Assembly: GCA_025360265.1 (NCBI GenBank)
Contig: JANYCP010000027.1
Location: 1-23,312 of the forward strand
Direction: 5' to 3'
DNA from: Gemmatimonadota bacterium
Lineage (GTDB): Bacteria; Gemmatimonadota; Gemmatimonadetes; Gemmatimonadales; GWC2-71-9
DNA length: 23,312 bases
Shown: positions 13,952 through 22,442 of the stretch, piece after piece
How the letters are laid out: the number at the start of each line of letters is the position of its first letter
Position numbering within the stretch: the first letter of the stretch is position 1
Translations under genes and position numbers: made by a program
Notes under the pieces: model-generated
Told to the model about the DNA's origin: nothing
Databases searched by the model: none
Seen by the model: the letters and a program-made list of their open reading frames with translations, nothing else

Positions 13952-14833
13952 ATGACCTGCAATATGCTCCCCAGTAATCGTCACCGGCGGCAGCTCGCCA
14001 GTGAATCGGAGCGACAGGTTCCACAAGCGTGCACCGATCACGGGATCGTGCGAGATCAGCGACGACGTCGTGGCGCGCATCTGGTTGAAGTACTTGCCAG
14101 TGACGCCGTCGACGTCGTGCGATGTCGCCAGGTGGACCACGATCTTCGCCCCCTCTTCTGGTGATACCGTGAAGTACTTCTGCACGATCGGCCAGACCCA
14201 GCGGAGCCACCAGCGGTCGTACATGCTGTGCAGGATATTGGTGTTCACCCAGCCCGGGTGGCAGCAATTCACGGTCACGCCACTTCCTTCAAGCCGGTGC
14301 GCCAGGTCGTAGGTGAACACCACGTTCGCGAGCTTCGAACGATTGTACGCGGCGCGGCCGTTGTACGTCTTGGTGCTATCCCAGTCTTCAGGATCGGAGA
14401 CTCGTGTGTGGGCTTCCGATGCCACGATCACGACACGGGCCGGCGCGCTTGCCTTGAGCAAGTCGCCGAGTTCGTTGATGAGAATGAACGAGGCGAGGTG
14501 ATTCACCGCAAATGTCGCTTCGATATTGTCGACCGTGGTGACACGATGGAGAAGCATCACGCCGGCGTTGCTGACGAGTACGTCCAGTCGGGAATACTTC
14601 GCCCTGATTTCTTCTGCCACCCGCCGGACCTCAGCCTGTACGGCGAAATCCGCGACAAAGAGCTCCAGGTTCGCGTTGCCGGTGGTGCGGGCGATCTCCT
14701 GTTTCGCTGCTTCCCCGGTTGCGCGCTCGCGGCATACCAGTAGCACCGTCGCACCCTGACGCGCGAGCGCTTCCGCCGTCGCGCGACCGATGCCGCGATT
14801 CGCTCCTGTCACCAGACAAACCTTGCCCTGCAT
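13949..14833 (-). CDS. short-chain dehydrogenase/reductase (retinol-dehydrogenase-like)
   Basis: A 294-residue classical-type SDR using a nicotinamide cofactor. Visible motifs: TGANRGIG (9-16) for cofactor binding, Arg35-Arg37 after the second strand suggesting NADP preference, NAGV (89-92), Asn111, and the catalytic set Ser139, Tyr163 and Lys167 in YNRSK. The PGWVNT segment follows. The long C-terminal part with paired aromatic residues (WWLRWVWP) resembles retinol dehydrogenase and WW-oxidoreductase-like members; the substrate is unknown. ATG 14833 is preceded by GGGAGG four bases upstream and starts with MQGKVCLVTGA, the normal SDR beginning; an earlier frame start at 14974 adds unrelated Gly-rich sequence. 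It is divergent from the helicase gene. Confidence 0.93.
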   Translation of the reverse strand: MQGKVCLVTGANRGIGRATAEALARQGATVLLVCRERATGEAAKQEIARTTGNANLELFVADFAVQAEVRRVAEEIRAKYSRLDVLVSNAGVMLLHRVTTVDNIEATFAVNHLASFILINELGDLLKASAPARVVIVASEAHTRVSDPEDWDSTKTYNGRAAYNRSKLANVVFTYDLAHRLEGSGVTVNCCHPGWVNTNILHSMYDRWWLRWVWPIVQKYFTVSPEEGAKIVVHLATSHDVDGVTGKYFNQMRATTSSLISHDPVIGARLWNLSLRFTGELPPVTITGEHIAGH

Positions 14834-14864
14834 TGATCCTCCCAGTCGGGGGGGCAATATAAGT

Positions 14865-14892
14865 GTACCGGCGCAGCATGGTGCGCCGGTAC
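14865..14892. repeat. 28-nt palindromic element, copy 1
   Basis: The left half GTACCGGCGCAGCA pairs with a right half TGGTGCGCCGGTAC, with one internal mismatch. It sits in the 103-base gap between the divergent SDR and helicase genes. It is related to the element at 17558-17585: 22 of 28 positions agree when aligned end to end. The central string GGCGCAGCATG is identical in both. It could act as an operator for the divergent pair, but its second copy at a convergent gene end argues for a dispersed repeat. Confidence 0.85.
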
Positions 14893-14936
14893 AAACACGG
14901 CCCACGCCCCCTCCCCCCACCACTAGCTTCCCCCCG

Positions 14937-17561
14937 ATGCAACCCACCCGCGACCACATCCTCCCGGTCGACATCGAGGCCTACCGCCACGCGCTGCACC
15001 CGCGAGGTCGCGTGGTGGTGATCGCCCCGACCCGCGCGGCGTGCGAGACGATCGAGCTGGCGCTGCACAGTCACGTCGATACGCTGCTGGAGCGCGAACA
15101 CGGTGCGACCCTCCGCCAGTGGGCTCGGGACGGCAAAGGGTTCGGGATCGTCGCCGGCACCGGGACGGGGAAGACGCTGGGGATTCGACTGATCGCTGAG
15201 CAGATTCTCGAGGTGCCGCTGCTGGTCGGCGTCGTCAATCGCGAACGCGAGGCAACGCCGGAAACTCCGCAATGGAATGTCGTCATTGTCACGACAGGAA
15301 TTGCGCGACGCTGGCTCGCCGATGACCTCATCACGCGCCGTGACACCATCATCGTTGACGAGATTCACCAGACTTCCGCCGAACTGGAACTTTGTCTCGC
15401 GCTCGGCAAGCGCGCCGGCGCACGGTTCATCTGGCTTTCGGCAACCGTCGACCCGAAAGTGTATCGCGAGTATCTCCACAGTGACGAAGTGCTTGAGACC
15501 AGTGCGTTCGATCCTGCGCTCAAGGCAAAGGTGACCGTGACGGCGAAGCAGCCGGCGGCATTCCTCGACGATCGCACCGTGCGACGCTTCATCAGCGCTC
15601 GTCGCGGTGTCGCGGTGTTTCTCCCGACGCGTGCCGAGGTAGAGCGACTCGGCGCGGAACTTGGTTCGCGCTTTCCGAAGTTGTCGACTGCGTTCTATCA
15701 CGGCGGCGAACCGATCCGCGTCCTGCGACCCTTTCTCGAAGGACAGGTTGCCAAGCCGTACTTGCTGGCGATGACCGCTGCCGGTCAGTCGGCACTGAAC
15801 GTCCCGGGCCTCGACACCGTCGTGATCTATGATGCGCGATACGGGAACCTGGTGCAGCATGGGCGCAACGTGCTCCACCGCACCTATCTCGGCGCCAACG
15901 AAATCCTGCAGATGGCAGGCCGGGTACACGGCCGGGTTGCCAATGGCGAAGTGGCAATTCTGTCAGATCGCGAACTCGATTTTGCTTCGCTGCGTCCCGG
16001 ACCGCCCGAGTTCCAACTCGCCGGCGATACCGATCGCGTGGCGCTCACCTGCGCGGCGCTTGGCGTCGATGCCACCGACCTTGAATTGCCAGTGCCGCTG
16101 GATCGCACCGCGTATCGCCGATCGGTGGACCGACTCACAACGCGCGGTCTCATTGAGCATGGCCGGCTGACCCAGTACGGCCGACAGGTTGAGGCGCTCC
16201 CCGTGGAACGGCCATGGGCAGAACTGCTGGTGCACGCCGATGCAGAGACGTTGCCGATGGTCGCCGGTGCCAGTGGCATCGACTCGCTCCACCGGATGAC
16301 GCGCGAAGAGCGCGACCTGCACGGCGTGCTCGTTGCTGGCAGCGATCATCTCACGGCGTACAACCTTCTCGTCGAGGCGGTGAATCACTGCGGCCGAGTT
16401 GGTGAGGTGCATGGCTTGCCTCGTCACGTGTTCGATGAAGTGCACCTGGCGGAGTGGGCGGACCGCCGGGGCGTGCTGATGAAGGCGATTGAGGATGGCG
16501 CGCTCGGGATGGCGTCCGTCTATCGCGCGCTCGATGAGAAGTTGCCCGCGGTGTTGCCGCTCGCCGATCACAAGCTGCGCGCGCGCTTTGTCGATCTCAT
16601 CGCGGAGATCGAGCCGTTCGATCTGGTGCTCGATGAGCAGACGGCGGATGGCCAGAGCGTTCGGATTTCCAAGACGTCGGTCGCGGGGACGTGGGGCGCG
16701 ATCGCGGGAACGCTGCGGTACTTCGCGGATCGCATGGGCGTGGCGCGCGCGAGCATCGAAGGAACGACGGTGCCGTTCGAACTCTTGCGCAAGTATGCAG
16801 TTCAGGGGACGGCCACTGTCGCGCTGACCCGCCACAAGCAACGTCAGGAACTCGCCATCGCCAGGCGCCTCGAATATTTCGGGTTCAACCTCGAACGCGG
16901 CATGGAACGGATTCACGGAGACATTCCAGCCGAGTTTCTCGATGCAGCGCGAACGCTGCTGGCCACGGCACTCGCCGCCGGTGACGTCGATCATCCATGT
17001 CGTCCGCGGATCGATCGCGCCGTGCAGTCGCTCGACGAATACTGGCGCCGGTCAGGTGGGGCGCTCGCTGGCGTAGATCGTGACTCGGTACGCGCGCTGA
17101 TTCGTGCACAGCTCGAGGACGTGACATCGTGGGAAGAATTTCAGCGGACGTCGGTGCATATCGACGTGAATGCGTTCGTGCCGGCGGATGCGCGGGCGCA
17201 TCTCGATGCGCTGCCAGGCAGCGTGCATCTCAAGGGTGATGCCGCAGCGCTGGAGTACGAAGTGCGAAACGGCAGCGGTGTCGTGCGGGTCTACCTGCGC
17301 GAGGGGCAGGCGCGACGGCTGAAGGTTTCCGACCTGCCAGTGCTGGATCGCCCGCTGGTGTTTGCCGTTCGGCGGCGTGGTGAAGTGCTGCAAGCCGAGA
17401 CGGTTGTGGCGTTGCATGAGTTGCTCGATCGAAGCGGGCCACCGGCGGTTGGCCGCAATGAGCGACACGAGCCGTTCGAACAAAAGGGGAAGAAGCGTCA
17501 GCCGCACCAGCACCCCGGCGGCCACCGCGGTCGCGGGCCGCGCGGGCGCCCTCGGCGGTAG
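14937..17561 (+). CDS. DEAH-type (HrpA/HrpB-like) ATP-dependent helicase with basic C-terminal tail
   Basis: An 874-residue superfamily 2 helicase. Motif I is AGTGTGKT (73-80), motif II DEIH (141-144), motif III SAT (168-170), a motif V-like segment SALNVPGLDTVV (285-296) and motif VI QMAGRVHGR (325-333). Residues about 395-430 match the winged-helix segment of the DEAH/RHA group (RGLIEHGRLTQYGRQVEALP). The C-terminal third is helical, with a final small beta region (about 760-825) like that of HrpB, then a Lys/Arg/Gly-rich tail that probably binds nucleic acid. RNA is the likely substrate. Motif VI differs from QRxGRAGR by Met for the first Arg and one extra residue. ATG 14937 is chosen because upstream sequence is Pro-rich and antisense to the SDR gene. 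No Shine-Dalgarno precedes it. Confidence 0.9.
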   Translation: MQPTRDHILPVDIEAYRHALHPRGRVVVIAPTRAACETIELALHSHVDTLLEREHGATLRQWARDGKGFGIVAGTGTGKTLGIRLIAEQILEVPLLVGVVNREREATPETPQWNVVIVTTGIARRWLADDLITRRDTIIVDEIHQTSAELELCLALGKRAGARFIWLSATVDPKVYREYLHSDEVLETSAFDPALKAKVTVTAKQPAAFLDDRTVRRFISARRGVAVFLPTRAEVERLGAELGSRFPKLSTAFYHGGEPIRVLRPFLEGQVAKPYLLAMTAAGQSALNVPGLDTVVIYDARYGNLVQHGRNVLHRTYLGANEILQMAGRVHGRVANGEVAILSDRELDFASLRPGPPEFQLAGDTDRVALTCAALGVDATDLELPVPLDRTAYRRSVDRLTTRGLIEHGRLTQYGRQVEALPVERPWAELLVHADAETLPMVAGASGIDSLHRMTREERDLHGVLVAGSDHLTAYNLLVEAVNHCGRVGEVHGLPRHVFDEVHLAEWADRRGVLMKAIEDGALGMASVYRALDEKLPAVLPLADHKLRARFVDLIAEIEPFDLVLDEQTADGQSVRISKTSVAGTWGAIAGTLRYFADRMGVARASIEGTTVPFELLRKYAVQGTATVALTRHKQRQELAIARRLEYFGFNLERGMERIHGDIPAEFLDAARTLLATALAAGDVDHPCRPRIDRAVQSLDEYWRRSGGALAGVDRDSVRALIRAQLEDVTSWEEFQRTSVHIDVNAFVPADARAHLDALPGSVHLKGDAAALEYEVRNGSGVVRVYLREGQARRLKVSDLPVLDRPLVFAVRRRGEVLQAETVVALHELLDRSGPPAVGRNERHEPFEQKGKKRQPHQHPGGHRGRGPRGRPRR

Positions 17562-17589
17562 GGGCGCAGCATGCTGCGTCCCTACCGCC
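17554..17589. repeat. 36-nt palindromic element, copy 2, at a convergent gene junction
   Basis: GGCGGTAGGGGCGCAGCA (17554-17571) pairs with its complement at 17572-17589, with a single G:T position that is still a G:U pair in RNA. The helicase stop codon TAG (17559-17561) lies inside the left arm, and the element fills the gap before the receptor gene end at 17598. Its 28-nt inner part (17558-17585) aligns with the element at 14865-14892. The stem with no long U-tract may terminate transcription from both sides. Confidence 0.88.
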
Positions 17590-17597
17590 CCCCAGGT

Positions 17598-19625
17598 TCA
17601 CGCCGAAGGCGTTAGCGTGGAGAGGGTTTTGGCGAGGCGTTCCATCGCATCGCGATGCAATGCCAGTGTGCGCGACAGCGCAGCCCGCTCATCCAGGAAG
17701 CGTTCCAGTGTTGACGTAAGATGATGATCACGCGCCGTCCGCCGTTTCGCCACGACATTGGCTTCACTGATCACCGGACGCAATGATCGCGCTGTGTCTT
17801 CCAGTTCCACCGCCGCCTCGTTGAGACGTTGAGCTGCCGCCTCACCAGCTTCTGCCTCGCGAATCGCCGCAGAGAGCGCTTGCCGCGTGCTCTCCAGTGT
17901 GGTGCCGACCCCAGCAACTTCCGCCGCAAGGGCGGCCGTTCGCTCACCAATCGCAACCGACGTTGCAGCGGTCGTGTCGGCGAGGCGCCGCACTTCCTCC
18001 GCGAGCACACCGAACGTTCGACCGGCAGCGCCGGCGCGCGTCGCCTCGAGTGCGGCGTTGTTTGCGACAAGGTTCGTGCGAAATGCTACGCCACTCACGG
18101 TGTCGTTGCTGGCAGCGATCTCCTCACCGAACCGCGCCAGCCGACTAACCTCATTGCTCAACGCGGTCAGCGCATCGAGCCCGCGGGCCATCGAATCACT
18201 CGCACCGCGCGCCCGTTCGCGCGCCTCGTTCGCCGTGGTGGCGAGTCCTTCTCCGTGACGCGCGATCCCGGTCACGCCGTCGCTCATCTGGGCCAGCACT
18301 TCGCGAGCATCGACTGGCGGTGGAACCGCCATGCCATCCTCGGCCGGTGCGATCGGCAACTGCCGCGCCGATGTGGCCAGTTCCTCGAGCGTATCGGAGA
18401 GGCGTGACCCGAGCGCGATGTTGCGCAGATCGCCAGCAATTTCGCGACGACGAGTCCGCAGCACCGCACCAATCGGCTGCAGAAACGCTGCAAGCCAGTC
18501 GCGTTCCGTGGGGCCGAATGCGCCGACGTACCGTGCCTCGAGACGCACCTCGCCAAGTGGATTACCACTGCGTCCGATCGGAACCACGAGCTCCTGATGT
18601 TCAACACCGCCTTCGAACTCGGTCGCGAATGGTCCGGTGAGCGCCTGCGCTGCAACTTCACCGATTGTCACGACAGTTTCCGGTTCGGCAATGCGCACTG
18701 CGACGCCACGGGTACTGAACGCTTCATGCAACGACGATGCAATGTGTCGCAGTCCGCTTGAAAGATCTGTGCCTTCGAGGAGACCGGCCGCCAGCTTGTG
18801 CGCGAGAAGGTCGCGAGCGGCGGCATCTCGGAACGGCAGCGAAATCACGGCGACCAGAGAGAGGAGCGGCAGCGCCGCGAGGGCGAGCCGCGCGGGGGTG
18901 ACCGCACCGTCGAATCGGTGATTGAACGCCGGGATGAACTCGGCCAGCAGGAGTGGGACGAAACCGAGTGCCACGGCCGCGATCGTCCAGACGAGCGACT
19001 GCCGCAACACGCGACCGCGCACCGGAGTGTTCAGCGCCATGAATGCACAGCCGAGCGCGGCGATCGCACCGATCGGCTCGATGATCATCGTTCGGAACGT
19101 TCCGTCGACGGCATCCACCAGCGATGCTTCTCCCATCACGAGTCCGGCCGCCACGGCGAGCAGCAGGCCGAGCTCGGTTGCGTACCAGCCAATGATCCAG
19201 CCGGCCCATCGCTGACGGCGATGCGGCCAGCCCACCTCGAGCGCGAAATGAACGACCAAGGGGGTCAGTGCGTATCGCCATGGAGCAATGAGAGCAAAGC
19301 TCGTGAGGGCGTGCGCGTCAGGTGCCCGGTCGAGCGGTGCCAAGGCCAGCAGCGTTCCGACTGTGGCGGCCAGGCCGACGAATGGCCTGGTGACCGGGTC
19401 GGCTGGCATCCGGAGCAAAACGACTCCGGCGGCCAAGGCACAAAGGACGGCAAATCCGACCAGGGTCGCCGCGGCAGTTCCGGTGATCGGGGTCGGGACC
19501 AGGCCAGGCAACAATGGCAGCCCAATGGCCCAGGTGGCGACGGCCAGAAGGAGCGGCCAACCGGCGAGAATCCGGGAACGGTCGGCGGCCTGAAGGGCTG
19601 GGTCCAGCGCGGGAGTTTCGTTCAT
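17598..19625 (-). CDS. multi-TM / GAF-like / MCP-signalling-domain receptor
   Basis: A 675-residue membrane receptor. Residues about 18-265 contain seven or eight hydrophobic segments, as in integral-membrane sensor modules, with little periplasmic sequence. Residues about 280-400 have a GAF-like pattern. Residues about 410-640 are a long helical hairpin; its tip, TNLVANNAALEATRAG-AAGRTFGVLAEEVRRLAD (about 517-550), clearly follows the chemoreceptor signalling domain pattern although several usually constant positions differ. The final 35 residues form another helix, with a DHHL segment near 635. In chemoreceptors this tip binds CheA and CheW; no che genes are in the window. ATG 19625 lacks an obvious Shine-Dalgarno; a TTG nine bases earlier is the only alternative. 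It is divergent from the PAS-Fis regulator, with 94 bases between. Confidence 0.9.
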   Translation of the reverse strand: MNETPALDPALQAADRSRILAGWPLLLAVATWAIGLPLLPGLVPTPITGTAAATLVGFAVLCALAAGVVLLRMPADPVTRPFVGLAATVGTLLALAPLDRAPDAHALTSFALIAPWRYALTPLVVHFALEVGWPHRRQRWAGWIIGWYATELGLLLAVAAGLVMGEASLVDAVDGTFRTMIIEPIGAIAALGCAFMALNTPVRGRVLRQSLVWTIAAVALGFVPLLLAEFIPAFNHRFDGAVTPARLALAALPLLSLVAVISLPFRDAAARDLLAHKLAAGLLEGTDLSSGLRHIASSLHEAFSTRGVAVRIAEPETVVTIGEVAAQALTGPFATEFEGGVEHQELVVPIGRSGNPLGEVRLEARYVGAFGPTERDWLAAFLQPIGAVLRTRRREIAGDLRNIALGSRLSDTLEELATSARQLPIAPAEDGMAVPPPVDAREVLAQMSDGVTGIARHGEGLATTANEARERARGASDSMARGLDALTALSNEVSRLARFGEEIAASNDTVSGVAFRTNLVANNAALEATRAGAAGRTFGVLAEEVRRLADTTAATSVAIGERTAALAAEVAGVGTTLESTRQALSAAIREAEAGEAAAQRLNEAAVELEDTARSLRPVISEANVVAKRRTARDHHLTSTLERFLDERAALSRTLALHRDAMERLAKTLSTLTPSA

Positions 19626-19691
19626 GAATCGCAAGCAATATGAGGGGTTGGGGCCGTTCCACGCAGGGCCTCACGTCACCTTCTGCAACCT

Positions 19692-19721
19692 TTGCCCCTA
19701 ACCTGGCGTACTACCTATCAT
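19692..19721 (+). promoter_or_regulatory. candidate promoter of the PAS-Fis regulator unit
   Basis: TTGCCC (19692-19697), an 18-base spacer and TATCAT (19716-19721) match sigma70 elements at 4/6 and 5/6 positions. The -10 box overlaps the first possible ATG at 19720, so a transcript from it would start near 19728 and could only use the ATGs at 19732 or 19735, as a nearly leaderless message. Confidence 0.5.
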
Positions 19722-20193
19722 GACACAGCCGATGATGACCGCGACTACGCAGCCTTCGGTGTTTTCTCCGCTCGCGAAGGTGCTTCTGGATTCGTTCCAG
19801 GAGGGAGTAATTGTGTTCGACTCGCAGGGTCGGATTCTTTACTCGAACTCCGCCGGTCGGGCCGTACTGTCGGAAGCCGGGCTGGATCCGATGGGCGCAA
19901 AGGACGATCTCCTGCCTGAGCTGGCCGCCATTGGTGGCCGCCTTTCTCCGCTGCGGGTTGGCGGACTCGATCTCGGCGAGGCGATCTTCCTGCCACATCG
20001 TGAAGGTCCAACCACGCTGGCGGATCGAGAGAAGGACGCGATCGTTCGATCGCTCGAGGCGCATGCGTGGCGGTTGGCAGAAACGGCGAAGACACTGGGC
20101 ATCTCGCGTACCACGCTCTGGCGGCGACTGCGGGCGTATGGCCTTCACCGCGACGGGCGGACGAAATGGGACCAGCACTCCTCCACTGCCTGA
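19720..20193 (+). CDS. PAS-like / Fis-type HTH regulator without AAA+ domain
   Basis: A protein of up to 157 residues. Residues about 15-55 resemble the start of a PAS domain (LLDSFQEGVIVFDSQGRILYSNSAGRAVL). Residues about 103-143 are a Fis-type helix-turn-helix (ADREKDAIVRSLEAHAWRLAETAKTLGISRTTLWRRLRAYGL), as found at the C-terminus of sigma54 activators. The AAA+ module of those activators is absent, so it cannot drive sigma54 open-complex formation by itself. A DNA-binding sensor-regulator, possibly of the adjacent barrel protein and divergent receptor, is the natural reading. Start choice is uncertain: ATG 19720 has no Shine-Dalgarno and overlaps a promoter-like -10 box, so 19732 or 19735 may be used. 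Its 3' end overlaps the next gene by 28 bases. Confidence 0.87.
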   Translation: MTQPMMTATTQPSVFSPLAKVLLDSFQEGVIVFDSQGRILYSNSAGRAVLSEAGLDPMGAKDDLLPELAAIGGRLSPLRVGGLDLGEAIFLPHREGPTTLADREKDAIVRSLEAHAWRLAETAKTLGISRTTLWRRLRAYGLHRDGRTKWDQHSSTA

Positions 20194-22442
20194 CCTTTTC
20201 GGCGCTGCTCTGCGGCGCCAAATCATCTGACACAACGACATACGCCGATCGGGCCACCGAACTTCTGGTGGCCCGCGCCATGGCACGTCACGGCGCCCAA
20301 GACACTACCGTGCGCGACTACACCGCCAAGCTGCGCTATCGCGTGTCGTTTGGATTCGCGCGTCGCAAATGGGGCGATCCGCTGCCAGTTGCGGTTGAGG
20401 AGCAGGACGCGACACTCACCTGGCAGACCCCAAACGATCTTCGCGTAGACATGCTTGGACGGCGCAGTGCCAGCCAGATGGAAGGGATGGACATCGCCTC
20501 GACGTTCTCCCATCCGTGGTTCGTGCCGCGCACGCTCGGCGACTCGATCCGGATTTTTGGTGCGAGCCAAACGCCGGCGCGCGCCGCGCCGCATCCGCTC
20601 TCCCGCGGCGCCGCCATGTACTACCGATACGCGGCTGGCGATTCGCTGAAGGTCACCACATCGGTTGGTGCCATCACGATCCAGGCGATCACCGTGACGC
20701 CGAAGTTGGTGAACGGAGCGTTTGTCGCCGGAAAACTCTGGGTCGACGTCAACTCCGGCGATGTGGTGCGTTTCACGTTTCGATTTGTCGGAACACAGCT
20801 CTGGGCAGAGAATGATGGCCCGGGTGGCACGAAGGACAGTGCGTCCGCGGAACGAGAGAGCAAGTTCGTTTCGCAGATTCTCGAACTGAACGCCGACCTG
20901 GAATTCTCGCTCCAGGAGAACAAGTACTGGATGCCGTATCGTCAGGTCATTGCCGGGAAGATCAAGATGCCGTTCGGCATCGACTTCGCGGTGCCGTTCG
21001 AGGCGATGACGACCTTTGATGACTACGCGATGAACACCGGCAAACGCGTGGTGTTTGATGCGCCGTTCCCGCGCGATACGACACCGCACGGACGCAACGG
21101 CGGGCGATTTGTTGCGGGCAATGCGAATGGCAATGGGCGTGGTGCGGGCGCTGGGCGCGGCGGGCCGCCGCCTGCGGCCATGCCGGATTCCACTCCCCAG
21201 CGACGTGATTCACTGCGCCGCGCCGACACTACCGGATTCCGCTCGCGCTTCCGCAATCGCACCGGATACCTGGCCGGTGGCGGGCGTTACGAGATTCATC
21301 GACCGCCGCCCGATTCAATGCGCCTCTACACGGGATGGAGTGATTCGCTGGTGCTGCAAGGGAGCGACGCCGATCGTCAGCGGTTGCATCAGGCGATGGC
21401 CGACCTCGAGCGGATTGCCAACGCGCTTCCGCCCGAGATGACCGGGCGACCAACACTTGGTGTCGCGTGGGAAAAGATTTCTGACATCCTGCGCTACAAT
21501 CGTGTTGAAGGAACGACGTTCTCCCTGGGATATCGCGTGCCGACGTCACTCTCCTATACTGATCTGTACGGAACGATCCGTTACGGTCTGGGTGATCAAC
21601 GCGTGATGGCTCGCGTCGCGGCGGTGCGCGACGCACCTGGCGGGCGATTGATCGTGGCCGGAATGCGTGACCTCGTCGACCTCGACCCGTTTTCGAAGGG
21701 ACTTAACTTCGGCAATTCGCTTCGCGGCATTTTCACTGGTCACGACGACGGTGCATACCTGCTGGCGCAAGGCGGCCGCCTGACGTTTGAGACATCGGCT
21801 GGGCGGGGGACCGAACTCATGGTGAGTGCTCTTGCCGAAAACGAGAAGAGCGTAACGAGCAACGCGCGGGCATTCTTCCCGCGCGTTGTCGGCACTGACG
21901 GATACTTCCCCGCGACTGATCCAGTGCGCGAAGGTTTCGCTACCGGTGCAGGACTGCGGTTCGATCATACCGGCGTAAGTACGCGGTGGCTGCTCGATGC
22001 CGAAGGACTGTATCAGACCGGGCGCGGCGCTGGCCGACTTGCCGGTGAGTTGCGCCTGCAGAAATTGCCAAGCGGTTGGGCCACGTTGCGGATCAAGGGT
22101 GGTATCGCATTCGGCGTCGATTCGGTGCCCCAGCTTTCGCTGCGGGCCGGTGGACAGCAGAGTGTGCGCGGATATGATTTCGGCGTCGAACATGGTGATG
22201 CGATGTGGGCTGCACAGCTGGATATTTCGCGACCGAGCCGAAGTGCAGTGAAGGTCGTAGGATTCATTGATGCGGGTCAGGCAGGCAATCGCGCCAACTT
22301 TGGTGCGGCGCCGTTTCTCTCGGGTGCCGGTGTCGGATTCTCGTTCCTTGGAGGTTTCATCCGCACCGAGCTGAGCCACCCACTGACCGAAACAACCGGA
22401 CGCGGATTTCGGTTCGACCTGATCTTCGGCGGTGTGCGATGA
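20166..22442 (+). CDS. outer-membrane beta-barrel protein with LolA-like N-terminal region and VRGY motif
   Basis: A 758-residue exported protein. ATG 20166 gives a short signal peptide (about 1-20, LLHCLTFSALLCGA) and overlaps the regulator gene by 28 bases; an earlier in-frame start at 20067 would lie wholly inside that gene. Residues about 25-300 are beta-rich and contain KLWVDVNSGDVVRFTF, recalling LolA/MucB-like folds. A Gly/Asn/Pro-rich linker spans about 314-345. Residues about 430-758 are barrel-like with YNRVEGTTFSLGY near the start and SVRGYDFG (666-673) near the end; VRG(F/Y) is the conserved loop signature of Omp85-type barrels, and the C-terminus FDLIFGGVR fits an outer-membrane protein. 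The layout recalls DUF5686-type proteins of the FCB group. Cargo or ligand is unknown. Confidence 0.88.
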   Translation: MGPALLHCLTFSALLCGAKSSDTTTYADRATELLVARAMARHGAQDTTVRDYTAKLRYRVSFGFARRKWGDPLPVAVEEQDATLTWQTPNDLRVDMLGRRSASQMEGMDIASTFSHPWFVPRTLGDSIRIFGASQTPARAAPHPLSRGAAMYYRYAAGDSLKVTTSVGAITIQAITVTPKLVNGAFVAGKLWVDVNSGDVVRFTFRFVGTQLWAENDGPGGTKDSASAERESKFVSQILELNADLEFSLQENKYWMPYRQVIAGKIKMPFGIDFAVPFEAMTTFDDYAMNTGKRVVFDAPFPRDTTPHGRNGGRFVAGNANGNGRGAGAGRGGPPPAAMPDSTPQRRDSLRRADTTGFRSRFRNRTGYLAGGGRYEIHRPPPDSMRLYTGWSDSLVLQGSDADRQRLHQAMADLERIANALPPEMTGRPTLGVAWEKISDILRYNRVEGTTFSLGYRVPTSLSYTDLYGTIRYGLGDQRVMARVAAVRDAPGGRLIVAGMRDLVDLDPFSKGLNFGNSLRGIFTGHDDGAYLLAQGGRLTFETSAGRGTELMVSALAENEKSVTSNARAFFPRVVGTDGYFPATDPVREGFATGAGLRFDHTGVSTRWLLDAEGLYQTGRGAGRLAGELRLQKLPSGWATLRIKGGIAFGVDSVPQLSLRAGGQQSVRGYDFGVEHGDAMWAAQLDISRPSRSAVKVVGFIDAGQAGNRANFGAAPFLSGAGVGFSFLGGFIRTELSHPLTETTGRGFRFDLIFGGVR

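Noticed and set aside
14790..14936. Upstream start of the helicase at 14790
   Set aside because: It lies across the SDR gene start and the palindrome, and its translation is Pro-rich with no similarity to helicase N-termini.
14631..16994. Long open frames antisense to the helicase gene (14631-15929 and 15963-16994, minus strand)
   Set aside because: They mirror the codon pattern of the GC-rich helicase gene, have Arg/His-rich translations with no family motifs, and lack ribosome sites; the helicase frame has all its motifs.
17598..17640. The receptor gene end considered as part of palindrome copy 2
   Set aside because: Pairing stops at 17589; the receptor stop at 17598 lies outside the inverted repeat.
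20067..20165. Upstream start of the barrel protein at 20067
   Set aside because: It lies entirely within the Fis helix-turn-helix coding region, and the signal peptide begins only at the ATG at 20166.
20223..22379. Long minus-strand open frames opposite the barrel protein (20223-21089 and 21546-22379)
   Set aside because: Translations are His/Arg-rich without signal peptides or domains, whereas the plus strand has a coherent barrel protein with VRGY and a proper C-terminus.
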